DNA from: Sphingomonas sp.
GTDB lineage: Bacteria > Pseudomonadota > Alphaproteobacteria > Sphingomonadales > Sphingomonadaceae
NCBI GenBank assembly: GCA_017849555.1
Contig: JAFIGU010000062.1
Span: 1-64,000, forward strand
Reading direction: 5' to 3'
Length of the DNA stretch: 64,000 bases
Made by a program: the position numbers and the translations under genes. The notes beneath the pieces were generated by a model. That model was not told the DNA's origin and did no database searches. It saw nothing but the letters and a program-made list of their open reading frames with translations. Positions 46,088 to 54,442 of the stretch are shown here, in pieces (the first letter of the stretch is position 1; every line of letters starts with the position of its first letter).

Positions 46088-47398
46088 ATGACCGACTCGC
46101 CCCCCGCGAAACGACATAGCGTTCTGCGCCGAGCGAGGGTGCTGCTGCGCCGTCGCCGGCTGACGGCGGAGGTGTGGCGCGGGCGCGCCGCGATCATCGG
46201 CGGCGCGATCCTGGTCGGCCTCGCGGCGATCGCTTTCGCCTGGTCCGCCGATCGCGCGAACGACGCGTTCAACCTGATCGTCGCGCGCCGCTGGTGGCTG
46301 CCGCTGCTGATCACCCCGGCGGGTTATGTCCTGATCGTCTGGATCACCAACCGGGTCGCGCCCGCCGCGCGCGGATCGGGGATCCCGCAGATCATCGCCG
46401 CCAAGCGCGATCCCGCCAATGCCACCGCCGACCTTGCCTCAGGGCGGACCGCGGCGGTGAAGGCGGTGCTGACCGCCGCGGCGCTCGCGGTCGGCGGCTC
46501 GGTCGGGCGCGAGGGGCCGACGGTGCAATTGGGCGCGACGATCATGGCCTATGCGCACAAGCTGCTGCGGGTGCCGGTCAATGCCTCGGTGCTGGTGGCG
46601 GGGGCGGCGGCGGGGGTCGCCGCGGCGTTCAATACGCCGCTCGCCGGGGTCGCCTTCGCGATCGAGGAACTCGCCGCCGCCTATGAGCAGCGCATGACGT
46701 TGCTGGTGATGACCGCGGTGCTGATCGCCGGCATGATCGCGCAGGGCGTCGCGGGCGATTACGTCTATTTCGGGATCGTCGGCCAGACCCTGCCGCTGGC
46801 GACGGTGGTGATCGTCGCGCCGGTCGCGGGGGTCGTCGGCGGGGTGTGCGGCAGCCTGTTCGCGCGGCTGACCTTGTGGTTCGCGCGCGGCGGGGCGCGG
46901 CGGATCTCGGGCGGCCGCCCGTTGCTGCTCGCCGCGATCAGCGGGGTGATCGTCGCGGCGATCGGCGTGCTGACCGGCACGACCTGGGGGACGGGCTATG
47001 GCGCGGCGCGCGCGATCATCGAGGGGAGCGATTCGTCGCTCTGGTTCGGGCCGGCCAAGTTCGTCAGCACGCTGGCCACCGCGGCCGCGGGGTTGCCCGG
47101 CGGGATTTTCGCGCCGAGCCTTGCGACCGGGGCGGGGCTCGGCAACCTGCTCCACGCCATTTTCCCCGGCCAGCCCACCGGGGCGCTCGTCCTGCTGGCG
47201 ATGGCGGGCTATTTCACCGGGGTGGTGCGCGCGCCGCTGACCGCGGTGATCATCATGTCCGAGACGACCGGAAGCCGTGGGCTGATGCTGCCGTTGCTCG
47301 CCACTGCGCTGATCGCCGAGGGCGCCGCGGGGCTGGTCTGCCGCGAGCGGCTGTATCACGGCCTTGCGCTCGGCTTCGGGCAAGCGGAGCGGAAATGA
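46088..47398 (+). CDS. ClC-family chloride channel/transporter
   Basis: A 436-residue membrane protein with the full set of ClC selectivity motifs: GSGIPQ, GREGPTVQLG (the gating Glu is present) and GGIFAPSLATGAGLG. It therefore resembles H+/Cl- exchangers rather than the fluoride ClC-F branch, and no fluoride riboswitch is visible upstream. The basic N-terminus (RRARVLLRRRRLTAEVWR) is cytosolic. The ATG lacks a clear ribosome site; a small hairpin CCGAGC/GCTCGG precedes it at about 46060-46083. Confidence 0.92.
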   Translation: MTDSPPAKRHSVLRRARVLLRRRRLTAEVWRGRAAIIGGAILVGLAAIAFAWSADRANDAFNLIVARRWWLPLLITPAGYVLIVWITNRVAPAARGSGIPQIIAAKRDPANATADLASGRTAAVKAVLTAAALAVGGSVGREGPTVQLGATIMAYAHKLLRVPVNASVLVAGAAAGVAAAFNTPLAGVAFAIEELAAAYEQRMTLLVMTAVLIAGMIAQGVAGDYVYFGIVGQTLPLATVVIVAPVAGVVGGVCGSLFARLTLWFARGGARRISGGRPLLLAAISGVIVAAIGVLTGTTWGTGYGAARAIIEGSDSSLWFGPAKFVSTLATAAAGLPGGIFAPSLATGAGLGNLLHAIFPGQPTGALVLLAMAGYFTGVVRAPLTAVIIMSETTGSRGLMLPLLATALIAEGAAGLVCRERLYHGLALGFGQAERK

Positions 47399-47430
47399 TG
47401 GGAAAGGCGCGGTGATCCGTGAAGGATGAC

Positions 47431-48006
47431 ATGCATCTCGGCCTGCCGATCGCGACCTTTGCGAGTGGCGCCGACTTCGCGGCGTGGCTCGAGGCGAATG
47501 GCTGCCGATCGCCGGGGTTGTGGCTCAGGATCGCGAAGAAGAATGGCCGGGAACCGACGATTACCAGGGCCGAGGCGATCGATGCGGCGCTCTGCCACGG
47601 CTGGATCGACGGGCAGCTCGACAAATATGACGACGATTTCTGGCTGATCCGGTTCACCCCGCGCAAGCCGCGCAGCAAATGGTCGCGCAAGAACCGCGAC
47701 CGTGCGGTCGAGCTCATCGCGGCGGGCCGGGTGCGTCCGCCAGGGCTCGCGCAGATCGAGGCGGCCAAGGCGGACGGACGGTGGGACAGCGCCTATGCGC
47801 CGGCGAGCACCGCCGAGGTGCCGCCCGATCTCGCCGCTGCGCTTGCCGCAAACCCCGAAGCGGCGGCGTTCTTCGCCACGCTGACCGGCGCCAATCGCTA
47901 TGCCATCCTGTACCGGATCGGCGCGGTGAAGAAGCCGGAGACGCGCGCGCGCAAGATCGCGCAATTCGTCGACATGCTCGCGCGCGGCGAGACGATCCAC
48001 GGCTGA
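47431..48006 (+). CDS. YdeI/OmpD-associated family protein
   Basis: A 191-residue cytosolic protein of the YdeI family, with the signature CHGWIDGQLDKYDDDFWLIR, then FTPRKPRSKWSRKN, and the C-terminal TLTGANRYAILYRIGAVKKPETR followed by KIAQFVDML. Family members are linked to stress or antimicrobial-peptide tolerance, but the biochemical role is unclear. ATG 47431 has AAGGA just upstream; GTG 47419 would add four residues. It ends before the palindromic element at 48104. Confidence 0.88.
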   Translation: MHLGLPIATFASGADFAAWLEANGCRSPGLWLRIAKKNGREPTITRAEAIDAALCHGWIDGQLDKYDDDFWLIRFTPRKPRSKWSRKNRDRAVELIAAGRVRPPGLAQIEAAKADGRWDSAYAPASTAEVPPDLAAALAANPEAAAFFATLTGANRYAILYRIGAVKKPETRARKIAQFVDMLARGETIHG

Positions 48007-48103
48007 TCGGAGGTGGGTTGCGGCGGCGCGTTTCGAGCAGCTTCCCGGAAGCGGCTCGTCCGGCATCCCGACATGCGGCGTGGCTCGGAAAAATGTGATC
48101 CAT

Positions 48104-48164
48104 CCCGGCGCAGGCCGGGGTCCAGCATCGGGCCGGTCGTCACTGGACCCCGGCCTGCGCCGGG
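48104..48164. repeat. Perfect 22-bp inverted repeat (REP-like palindromic element)
   Basis: Arms 48104-48125 and 48143-48164 are exact reverse complements around a 17-base spacer; the core is CCCGGCGCAGGCCGGGGTCC. It lies between the convergent YdeI-like and MlaA-type genes, the usual place for such elements in sphingomonad genomes. No transposase of the REP-associated type is in the window. Confidence 0.88.
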
Positions 48165-48229
48165 ACGGCCGCCAAATGATCCGGATTTCAGGCGCGGCGC
48201 TTTAGGCCGCGCGTACCGGGTCCGCCGGC

Positions 48230-49264
48230 TTATTTGACCGGCGTCGCGGGCCATGCCGGGGGCGCCGGCGTTTTCGGCTTGCGCCCGTGCAATTGCTCGA
48301 TCTCGGCCGCGCGCACCTGGAAATAATATTCGCGCATCGACTTATAGGCGTTGGGGCTTTCGTCGCGCAGCCGCTTGAAGTCGTCGTCCATCGCGACGCG
48401 ATAGTCGAGCGACGCCAGTACGCCGCGGGTATTGGCGTAATAAGGCGATTTGAACGGCCCGCCGACCGCGACCGACAGCAGCGAAAGATCCATGATCCGC
48501 CCCGCAAGGTCGCGCACCGTGGTCGATCCGACCAGCGGCAGGAACAGATAGGCGCCCTGGCGGACCCCGTAGAAGCCCATCGTATCCGCAAAGCCGTTGT
48601 TGCGATGCGGCAGGTTGAACGGGCGGCGCTTGGCGACGTCGATCAGCCCGCCGATGCCGAGCGTCGCGTTGACCGCGACACGTGCGAGCGTTCCCGCCGC
48701 CTTGCCGATCCGGTGCTGGAGCAGGAAGTTGACGAAGACGGTGGGTTCTTCGAGCAAGGTCAGCACATTGTGCACCCCCGAGCGGATCGGGCGGGGCACA
48801 TGTTTCGCATAGCCCATCGACACCGGGCCGACGATCGCGCGATCGACCGACTGGACCACCTCGAACGACTTGAGGTTGACGCCTTGCAGCGGATCGCTCG
48901 CCGGCGGCTTGCCCAGCCCCGTCACGACGATGTCCTTGGGCGCGCCCGGGGTAAGCTCGGGCGCCGCGGCCGGGCTCGCGGAGGTCGGCGCGGATTGAGG
49001 CGCCTGCGTATCGGTCGGCGCCGACGCGGCGGGCGGCGCGACAGGCGGCGGGGCGGTGTCGGGCGACGCTACGGTCGGCGGCGGCGAGGCGGGCGACGGC
49101 GTTGCGGGCGAAGGCGTTGTGGGCGTAGGCGAGGGCGCTGCCGTCGGGGATGCGGGGGCAGCAGCCACAGAACCGGGTGACGACTCGCGCTGCGTCTGCG
49201 CCTCTGCGACGGGAAACGAACCGGCGACCAGGGCGCTGGCGAAGACGAGCAGGCTTGCGGTCAA
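48230..49264 (-). CDS. MlaA/VacJ-family outer-membrane lipid-asymmetry protein
   Basis: A 344-residue protein with an N-terminal signal (LLVFASALVAGSFPVAEAQ), a Pro/Ala/Ser-rich linker of about 90 residues, and the MlaA domain: DPLQGVNLKSFEVVQSVDRA, LLEEPTVFVNFLLQ, RVAVNATLGIGGLIDVAKR, GFADTMGFYGVRQGAYLFLP and LDYRVAMDDDF are family motifs (each shown here in short pieces of the domain). It should remove mislocalised phospholipid from the outer leaflet together with MlaC, which is not here. No lipobox is obvious. The start is uncertain: TTG 49264 has GGGAG 8 bases upstream, GTG 49273 is next best. Confidence 0.85.
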   Translation of the reverse strand: MTASLLVFASALVAGSFPVAEAQTQRESSPGSVAAAPASPTAAPSPTPTTPSPATPSPASPPPTVASPDTAPPPVAPPAASAPTDTQAPQSAPTSASPAAAPELTPGAPKDIVVTGLGKPPASDPLQGVNLKSFEVVQSVDRAIVGPVSMGYAKHVPRPIRSGVHNVLTLLEEPTVFVNFLLQHRIGKAAGTLARVAVNATLGIGGLIDVAKRRPFNLPHRNNGFADTMGFYGVRQGAYLFLPLVGSTTVRDLAGRIMDLSLLSVAVGGPFKSPYYANTRGVLASLDYRVAMDDDFKRLRDESPNAYKSMREYYFQVRAAEIEQLHGRKPKTPAPPAWPATPVK

Positions 49265-49456
49265 TTGCGGCACTCCCGTGTTGCAACCATCCTCCCCCGC
49301 CGCACCCCTGGAAGTAATGGAACCGTCATGCAAGGGGGCGCCTGTCGAAACATGGTTAAGGGGCCCCGATCGGTAGAGATCTTTTCGGTTCGGCCGTTAC
49401 CTTGCCGTGCATGATCCGGCGGCGCGAATCCGGCGTGCTTGGGCGACTCGGGCGCG

Positions 49457-50359
49457 TCAAAATTCTCCGCCGGTGTGCAGCGGGTCGACGGCGGCTTCCG
49501 CGGTTGCCGCCGCGCCTTCGCTCTCGGTGATCATCTTGAAGAAAGCGCGCGCTGCCGGCGATGCGGCGCCGTGGCTGCGGATCAGCACGAAATCCGCGCT
49601 CGGCAGCGCGGGAAGGCCATAGTCGCCGTCCAGGATCCGCATCCCCGGCCCGACGTCGTTGCGCGTCAATACCGCGACCGCGAGACCCGATCGCACCGCG
49701 AGACGCAGCCCCTGTTCGCTCGGCGAGGTGAAGGCGATATGCCAGTCGAGCGCGGTGGCCTCGAGCGCGGCGACGCCGACCAGCCGGTTGACGCAATTGG
49801 GGGGATGGAAGGCGAGCGGCAGCGACGCGCCGGCCGGCAGCGCGAAGCTATCCGCCGCCACCCAGACGAAATCCGCCGGGCGCAGTTTGACGCCGCCATT
49901 CTCGCCGCCGGCGGTGGAAAGGACCACCGCGAGATCGAGCTCGTCGGCGGCGATCATCGTGCTGAGATCGAGATAGGTACTGACATGAACGTCGAGCCGG
50001 ACCGCGGGAAAGGCGCAGGAGAAGCGGCAGAGCAGCCCCGGCAGACGCTCGCCCATGAATGCCTCGGGGGTGCCGAAACGGACCACACCGGTGAGCGGCG
50101 AGGGGCGAAAACGTTGCGCGAGCGCGTCGAGGCTGGTGAGGATCTGCCGGGCGTGGTGGAGGAAATCCTCGCCGTCGCGGGTAAGGGTGAGGCTGCGTGT
50201 CGTCCGCCGGATGAGCGGCCGACCTACCTGTTCCTCGAGCCGCCTTATCTGATGGCTGACCGCCGATTGGGTGAGATTGAGCCGCCGCGCGGCGCGGGTG
50301 AAACCGCCCGTCTCGCTGACGGCGACGAAAGCGCGCAGGAGCGGCGGGTCGATATCCAT
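49457..50359 (-). CDS. LysR-family transcriptional regulator
   Basis: A 300-residue LysR-type regulator. The winged helix is at the N-terminus (RAFVAVSETGGFTRAARRLN, LTQSAVSHQIRRLEEQVG), followed by a two-lobed effector domain (VRFGTPEAFMGE, LDLAVVLS). It is divergent from the MFS exporter at 50485 across 125 bases that contain a perfect 10-bp palindrome at 50385, its likely binding site. Closest in style to the regulators that control drug/solvent exporters; ligand unknown. Confidence 0.93.
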   Translation of the reverse strand: MDIDPPLLRAFVAVSETGGFTRAARRLNLTQSAVSHQIRRLEEQVGRPLIRRTTRSLTLTRDGEDFLHHARQILTSLDALAQRFRPSPLTGVVRFGTPEAFMGERLPGLLCRFSCAFPAVRLDVHVSTYLDLSTMIAADELDLAVVLSTAGGENGGVKLRPADFVWVAADSFALPAGASLPLAFHPPNCVNRLVGVAALEATALDWHIAFTSPSEQGLRLAVRSGLAVAVLTRNDVGPGMRILDGDYGLPALPSADFVLIRSHGAASPAARAFFKMITESEGAAATAEAAVDPLHTGGEF

Positions 50360-50384
50360 GAGCGGTAATTATCAGACGTCATGA

Positions 50385-50413
50385 ATGATAGAAAATAAAA
50401 TCATTTCTATCAT
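50385..50413. promoter_or_regulatory. LysR operator palindrome
   Basis: ATGATAGAAA and TTTCTATCAT are exact reverse complements separated by 9 AT-rich bases, in the LysR/MFS divergent region, 26 bases from the regulator start. Confidence 0.75.
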
Positions 50414-50484
50414 CATCGAACGCTCTCCAGATAGCGGGTCAGCCGTGGCCGGTCGCGCCCCGGATATTTGGAAAGGCCCCGCCC

Positions 50485-52035
50485 ATGACCCGCTCTCCCG
50501 CCGGCAAGAACGCGCTGGCGCTGCTCGCCGTCTGTCTCGGCGCGTTGATGTTCGGCCTCGAGATCACCAGCGTCCCGGTGATCCTGCCGACACTGGAACG
50601 CGCGCTCGGCGGCAACTTTCAGGACATGCAATGGGTGATGAACGCCTATACGCTCGCCTGCACCACCGTGTTGATGGCGACGGGAACGCTGGCCGACCGC
50701 TTCGGGCGCAAGCGCGTCTTCGTCATCAGCGTCACCGCGTTCGGCGCAACCTCCGCGCTGTGCGGCTTCGCGCCGAGCATGGAGGTGCTCATCGTCGGCC
50801 GGTTCCTCCAGGGTCTTGCCGGCGGGGCGATGCTGATCTGTTCGATCGCATTGCTCTCGCACGCGTTCCAGGATGCGCGCGATCGCAGCCGCGCCTTTGC
50901 CGTCTGGGGGATCGTATCGGGGGTCGGGCTGGGGTTCGGCCCGCTGGTCGGCAGCGCGATCATCGCGCTGGCAGGGTGGAAATGGATCTTCCTCGTCCAC
51001 CTCCCGCTTGCCGTGCTGACGCTGGCGATCGCGGTCAGGACGGTGGCCGAGTCGCGCGACCCGGCGGCGCGGCATCTCGACGTCGCAGGAATCGCCACAT
51101 TGTCGCTGTCGGTGTTCGGGCTGGTCTATGTCATCACCCAGGGGCCGGCGCTGGGGCTGCCCGGCGCCGCGGCGGTGGCGGTCGCGACGCTCGCCTGCTT
51201 CGCCGCCTTCCTGTTCGCCGAGCAGCGCCAGCCCCACCCGATGTTCGACTTCACCGTCTTCCGCAATCGCGCTTTCTCGGGCGCGATCCTCGGCTGCATC
51301 GCGATGAACGTAAGCTATTGGCCGTTCATGATCTACCTGCCGATCTATCTGCAGATCGGTCTCGGCTACGATCCGCTGAGCACCGGCCTGTGCCTGCTCG
51401 CCTATACGTTGCCCGCGCTGATCTTTCCGCCCTTGGGCGAGCGGATGTCGCTGCGCTACGGCGCGGGGGTCGTCATCCCCTTCGGCCTGTCGACGATCGG
51501 GCTCGGCTTCGTCGCGATGAAGCTGGGGAGCGCCGCGGCGCAGCCGGGCTGGCCGACGATGCTCCCGGGGCTGCTTCTCGCGGGGATCGGTCTCGGTCTC
51601 ACCAACACCCCCGTAACCAACACGACGACCGCATCGGTTTCCGCGAGCCGCGCGGGGATGGCGTCGGGCATCGACATGAGCGCGCGACTGATCACGCTGG
51701 CGATAAATATCGCGGTCATGGGCGCGCTGCTTGTCGCGCGGATCGCCGCGGCGTTGCAGCAGGCAGCGACGGAGTCGATCGATGCCGGCCAGTTGCGCGC
51801 GCTGGCGGAGGGCCTCGCCGCGGGTCACGCCGCGCCGAACGGCGAAGGCGTCGCGGGGATGGGAGGCCTGCCGGACATCGTGGTCCGGCATAGTCTTGCC
51901 GACGGTTTCGGCGCGGTGATGCTCTACGGCGGCATCGGCGCCTGGATCCTGGCCGGGCTGAGCTTCATGCTCTTCCGAACGGCGCCGGCGCTTCGCGCGC
52001 GACAGGAGGCTGCGGCCGATTGCGGAGCGGGCTGA
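50485..52035 (+). CDS. MFS exporter, DHA2 (EmrB/QacA) family
   Basis: A 516-residue membrane protein with about 14 hydrophobic segments. Motif A of the MFS is MATGTLADRFGRKRVF; the motif C-like stretch GIVSGVGLGFGPLVGS marks drug:H+ antiporters. AAAGG lies 8 bases before the ATG. The gene is controlled from the divergent LysR region. It probably exports a toxic or amphipathic compound. It ends 38 bases before the convergent acetamidase-like gene. Confidence 0.92.
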   Translation: MTRSPAGKNALALLAVCLGALMFGLEITSVPVILPTLERALGGNFQDMQWVMNAYTLACTTVLMATGTLADRFGRKRVFVISVTAFGATSALCGFAPSMEVLIVGRFLQGLAGGAMLICSIALLSHAFQDARDRSRAFAVWGIVSGVGLGFGPLVGSAIIALAGWKWIFLVHLPLAVLTLAIAVRTVAESRDPAARHLDVAGIATLSLSVFGLVYVITQGPALGLPGAAAVAVATLACFAAFLFAEQRQPHPMFDFTVFRNRAFSGAILGCIAMNVSYWPFMIYLPIYLQIGLGYDPLSTGLCLLAYTLPALIFPPLGERMSLRYGAGVVIPFGLSTIGLGFVAMKLGSAAAQPGWPTMLPGLLLAGIGLGLTNTPVTNTTTASVSASRAGMASGIDMSARLITLAINIAVMGALLVARIAAALQQAATESIDAGQLRALAEGLAAGHAAPNGEGVAGMGGLPDIVVRHSLADGFGAVMLYGGIGAWILAGLSFMLFRTAPALRARQEAAADCGAG

Positions 52036-52073
52036 GCCGGGTGATCGACCCGGCGGTAAACTGCATCCTCACG

Positions 52074-53384
52074 TCATTCCTTTGTTCCCCGGGGCAAGTG
52101 CTGCAGGAGCGCCTTGTCGATCCGCGCCGCGACGCCGACGCTTCTCCCGGCGAGATTGGGGACAGAGAATTTGACGCCGCTGCCCAGCACCTGCGCGGCA
52201 TCGGACAGGCTGAGCCCATAATCCTGCTGGAGCCATTGGACGAGGCCGGTGCTGGCCGCCTTGAGCGCTTCGTCCAACGACCCGGCCTGGCCGAGAACGA
52301 TGATCTCGGTCGGCGATTCGACCCGCGGCATCGGGATCGATCGCTTCTTGATCAGTTCGACCCTGAACTCGACCTCCATCGAGGTTTCCAGCGCATATTG
52401 GGAGGTTTCCCCATCGCCCTGCAGCGCATGGGCATCGCCGAGATACAGCAGCGCGCCGGGCTGCTGGACGGGGAGGTAGACGCTATTGCCGGCGACCACC
52501 TCGGGAAAATCCATATTGCCCCCGGCGCGCCCGGTATCCCCGGTCGAAAGCGGCGGCGACCCGAAGCCGCTCGCGAGGCCGACGCCGCCGAGCATCGGCC
52601 GGAGCGGTACGCGATAATCCTTCAGCGCATCGCTCGGCCGATCGGGCGTGGCATAGCCCGCGGCGCGATCGAGCCGCCATCTTATCGTCCGGCCGAGCTT
52701 GCCCGCGCCGGCGGCGAGGCTCGGGCCGACCGCGCGGTTGACGATCGTATCCAGGCTTTCGGCCCAGTCGCGGTCGAGGGTCAGACGGACGATATGGATC
52801 GCGAGCGTATCGCCGGGCTGTGCCCCGGCAACGAAGAACGGGCCGGTCTGCGGGTTGCCGAACAAGGCGCGCGTCACGCCGGCCGCATCGATCCCGCCCG
52901 AATCGATCGTCGTCGTTCGCACGGTGTCGCCGGGCCAGATCGTGAGCACGGGCGCTCGTTCAGCGGAAAAACTGTTGGAGAAGCTGGTCGGCGCGTAATC
53001 CACGACTCGCGGCGCGCCCGGCGGGCGATCGGGCACGCGGCGCGCGGTGAATGCGTAGCTCAGTCGCCGGTCGGGAAAATTGTGATCGGGATAGTCGGCC
53101 CGTCCGTGGAGGCGATCGCCGTCGAGCCGCGCGACGAACCGATAGACCGAGCCGCTCGCGCCGGTCACCGCATAGTCGAGCGCCCCCCTGCGGAAGGTCC
53201 CGGCCACTCGATCCCCGTCCGAATCGCCGGAGACCAGCGCGTCGACGACCTTCAGGTTGAGCGTCGAATATTCGGGATTGCCCGATCGGTCGGTGGTGAC
53301 GATCCACTGGCCGTCGAGGTCGGGCGCTGCGACCGCGCTGCCGCTCGCGAAAAAGGCGACGACGCCGAGAAGGAACCAACGCAT
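52074..53384 (-). CDS. Exported acetamidase/formamidase (FmdA)-family protein with N-terminal beta domain
   Basis: A 436-residue protein with signal peptide WFLLGVVAFFASGSAVAA. Residues about 22-125 form a separate beta-rich domain (LDGQWIVTTDRSGNPEYSTL, then GRADYPDHNFPDR). The rest is FmdA/AmdA-like: GNPQTGPFFVAGAQPGDTLA, RPMLGGVGLA, GGNMDFPEVVAGNSVYLPV and GDAHALQGDGE carry the expected His/Asp/Glu metal ligands. Family members hydrolyse small amides; export and the extra domain are unusual, so the substrate is uncertain. AAAGG lies upstream of ATG 53384. Confidence 0.85.
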   Translation of the reverse strand: MRWFLLGVVAFFASGSAVAAPDLDGQWIVTTDRSGNPEYSTLNLKVVDALVSGDSDGDRVAGTFRRGALDYAVTGASGSVYRFVARLDGDRLHGRADYPDHNFPDRRLSYAFTARRVPDRPPGAPRVVDYAPTSFSNSFSAERAPVLTIWPGDTVRTTTIDSGGIDAAGVTRALFGNPQTGPFFVAGAQPGDTLAIHIVRLTLDRDWAESLDTIVNRAVGPSLAAGAGKLGRTIRWRLDRAAGYATPDRPSDALKDYRVPLRPMLGGVGLASGFGSPPLSTGDTGRAGGNMDFPEVVAGNSVYLPVQQPGALLYLGDAHALQGDGETSQYALETSMEVEFRVELIKKRSIPMPRVESPTEIIVLGQAGSLDEALKAASTGLVQWLQQDYGLSLSDAAQVLGSGVKFSVPNLAGRSVGVAARIDKALLQHLPRGTKE

Positions 53385-53535
53385 CGAACCCACCTTTCTT
53401 CGATTACACGTGTAGTCTGTAATCGAAGAATGCGCGGCGTAAAAGGGGAACGTTGCGGAAAGCCATACGGCGCGACCCGGTGTGGGGCAGAGGCGCCAAC
53501 GACGCGCGAGCGCGCAAAAATTTTTCGGCGATCCT

Positions 53536-53541
53536 CTTGAA
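53536..53541 (+). promoter_or_regulatory. Possible sigma-32 (-35) element of the hsp20 gene
   Basis: CTTGAA about 95 bases upstream of the expected leader midpoint, the usual -35 of RpoH promoters. The matching -10 is not clear, so this is tentative. Confidence 0.3.
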
Positions 53542-53569
53542 AGTTAAGCGTGAAATTCCAGCTTTGGGC

Positions 53570-53666
53570 CGCCGGATGCGAAACTTTCGGTCCGGCAGGA
53601 CCTGAGGGCACCGGCTCTCTTCTCCGGTGCGCCTCGTGCTCAAATTGCTCGTTGGAGGATTTGGAT
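53570..53666 (+). ncRNA. ROSE-type RNA thermometer in the hsp20 leader
   Basis: The leader folds into a stem GAGGGCACCGG/CCGGTGC-G-CCTC at 53604-53635 and a 3' hairpin in which AAATTGCTC (53642-53650) faces GGAGGATTT (53654-53662) and hides the Shine-Dalgarno sequence. TTGCT...TTGGAGGAT is the conserved ROSE 3' motif, including the mismatched G-G position. The hairpin should melt on heat shock and open translation of the small heat-shock gene. Confidence 0.85.
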
Positions 53667-54161
53667 ATGAGGACGAATTTCGACTTTACCCCTTATCGCC
53701 GGTCGACGATCGGCTTCGACCGGCTGTTCGATCTGCTCGAGAGCAGCGTTCGCGGCGAAACGCCCGCTTACCCGCCGTTCGATATCGAGCGGGAAAGCGA
53801 GGATCGCTATCGCATTACCCTCGCACTCGCCGGCTTCGCGCGCGACGAGATCGAGATCGTCGCGCAGAACAACCTGCTGACCGTTTCCGGCCGCAAAGGC
53901 GATGACAAGGGCGGCGACGCCGCCGGCAAGCGCTATCTCCACCGCGGGATTCCGGCGGGCGCTTTCGAGCGCACCTTCCAGCTCGCCGACTTTGTCGTCG
54001 TCGAAGATGCGCGGTTCGACAATGGCTTGCTGTCGATCTCGCTCAAGCGCGAGATTCCCGAGGCGATGAAACCGCGGAAGATCGCGGTCGGCGGCGGTGC
54101 CGAAAATGGCGCGGCGAACGACGGCGTCAAGCGGCTGGGGAGCGAGAGCCACGCGGCCTGA
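53667..54161 (+). CDS. Small heat-shock protein, Hsp20/IbpA family
   Basis: A 164-residue ATP-independent holdase. The N-terminal FTPYRRSTIGFDRLFDLLE is IbpA-like; the alpha-crystallin domain spans about residues 38-130 (YPPFDIERESEDRYRITLAL, NLLTVSGRK, RGIPAGAFERTFQLAD) and ends with NGLLSISLKREIPE, with the C-terminal I-x-V type motif at RKIAVG. ATG 53667 follows GGAGG by 8 bases; longer frames upstream pass through the thermometer and are rejected. Confidence 0.95.
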   Translation: MRTNFDFTPYRRSTIGFDRLFDLLESSVRGETPAYPPFDIERESEDRYRITLALAGFARDEIEIVAQNNLLTVSGRKGDDKGGDAAGKRYLHRGIPAGAFERTFQLADFVVVEDARFDNGLLSISLKREIPEAMKPRKIAVGGGAENGAANDGVKRLGSESHAA

Positions 54162-54246
54162 GCGACTGGCCCGCTCCGCACCTTCTGGTCGGGCGGGCCG
54201 TTGTCCGGGCACAGTTTGATGTTTCACGGAAAAAAAGAGGGAATTG

Positions 54247-54441
54247 ATGACGTGGGGACCGACGATCCCGCGCGCGATTGTCGAATGCATCGCGCATGCG
54301 CGCGCGCCGAGCACGGAGGAATTGCGCGCGGTGGCTGAGCATATTCGCTGCGATCTGGTCGGGCGGCATGCGCGGCACGAGGAAGGGGCGCGGCTGAAGA
54401 GCTTTCGTGCCGCGCAGGCGGCGCTGATCGGTTGCGGCTGA
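54247..54441 (+). CDS. Small hypothetical protein, 64 residues
   Basis: A short helical protein (PRAIVECIAHARAPSTEELRA, split at Pro; LKSFRAAQAALIGCG at the end) with codon bias like its neighbours. AGAGGGA precedes the ATG by 5 bases. No family recognised. It follows the hsp20 gene by 85 bases and stops just before the convergent XdhC-type gene. I consider it probably real but unproven. Confidence 0.5.
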   Translation: MTWGPTIPRAIVECIAHARAPSTEELRAVAEHIRCDLVGRHARHEEGARLKSFRAAQAALIGCG

Positions 54442-54442
54442 G

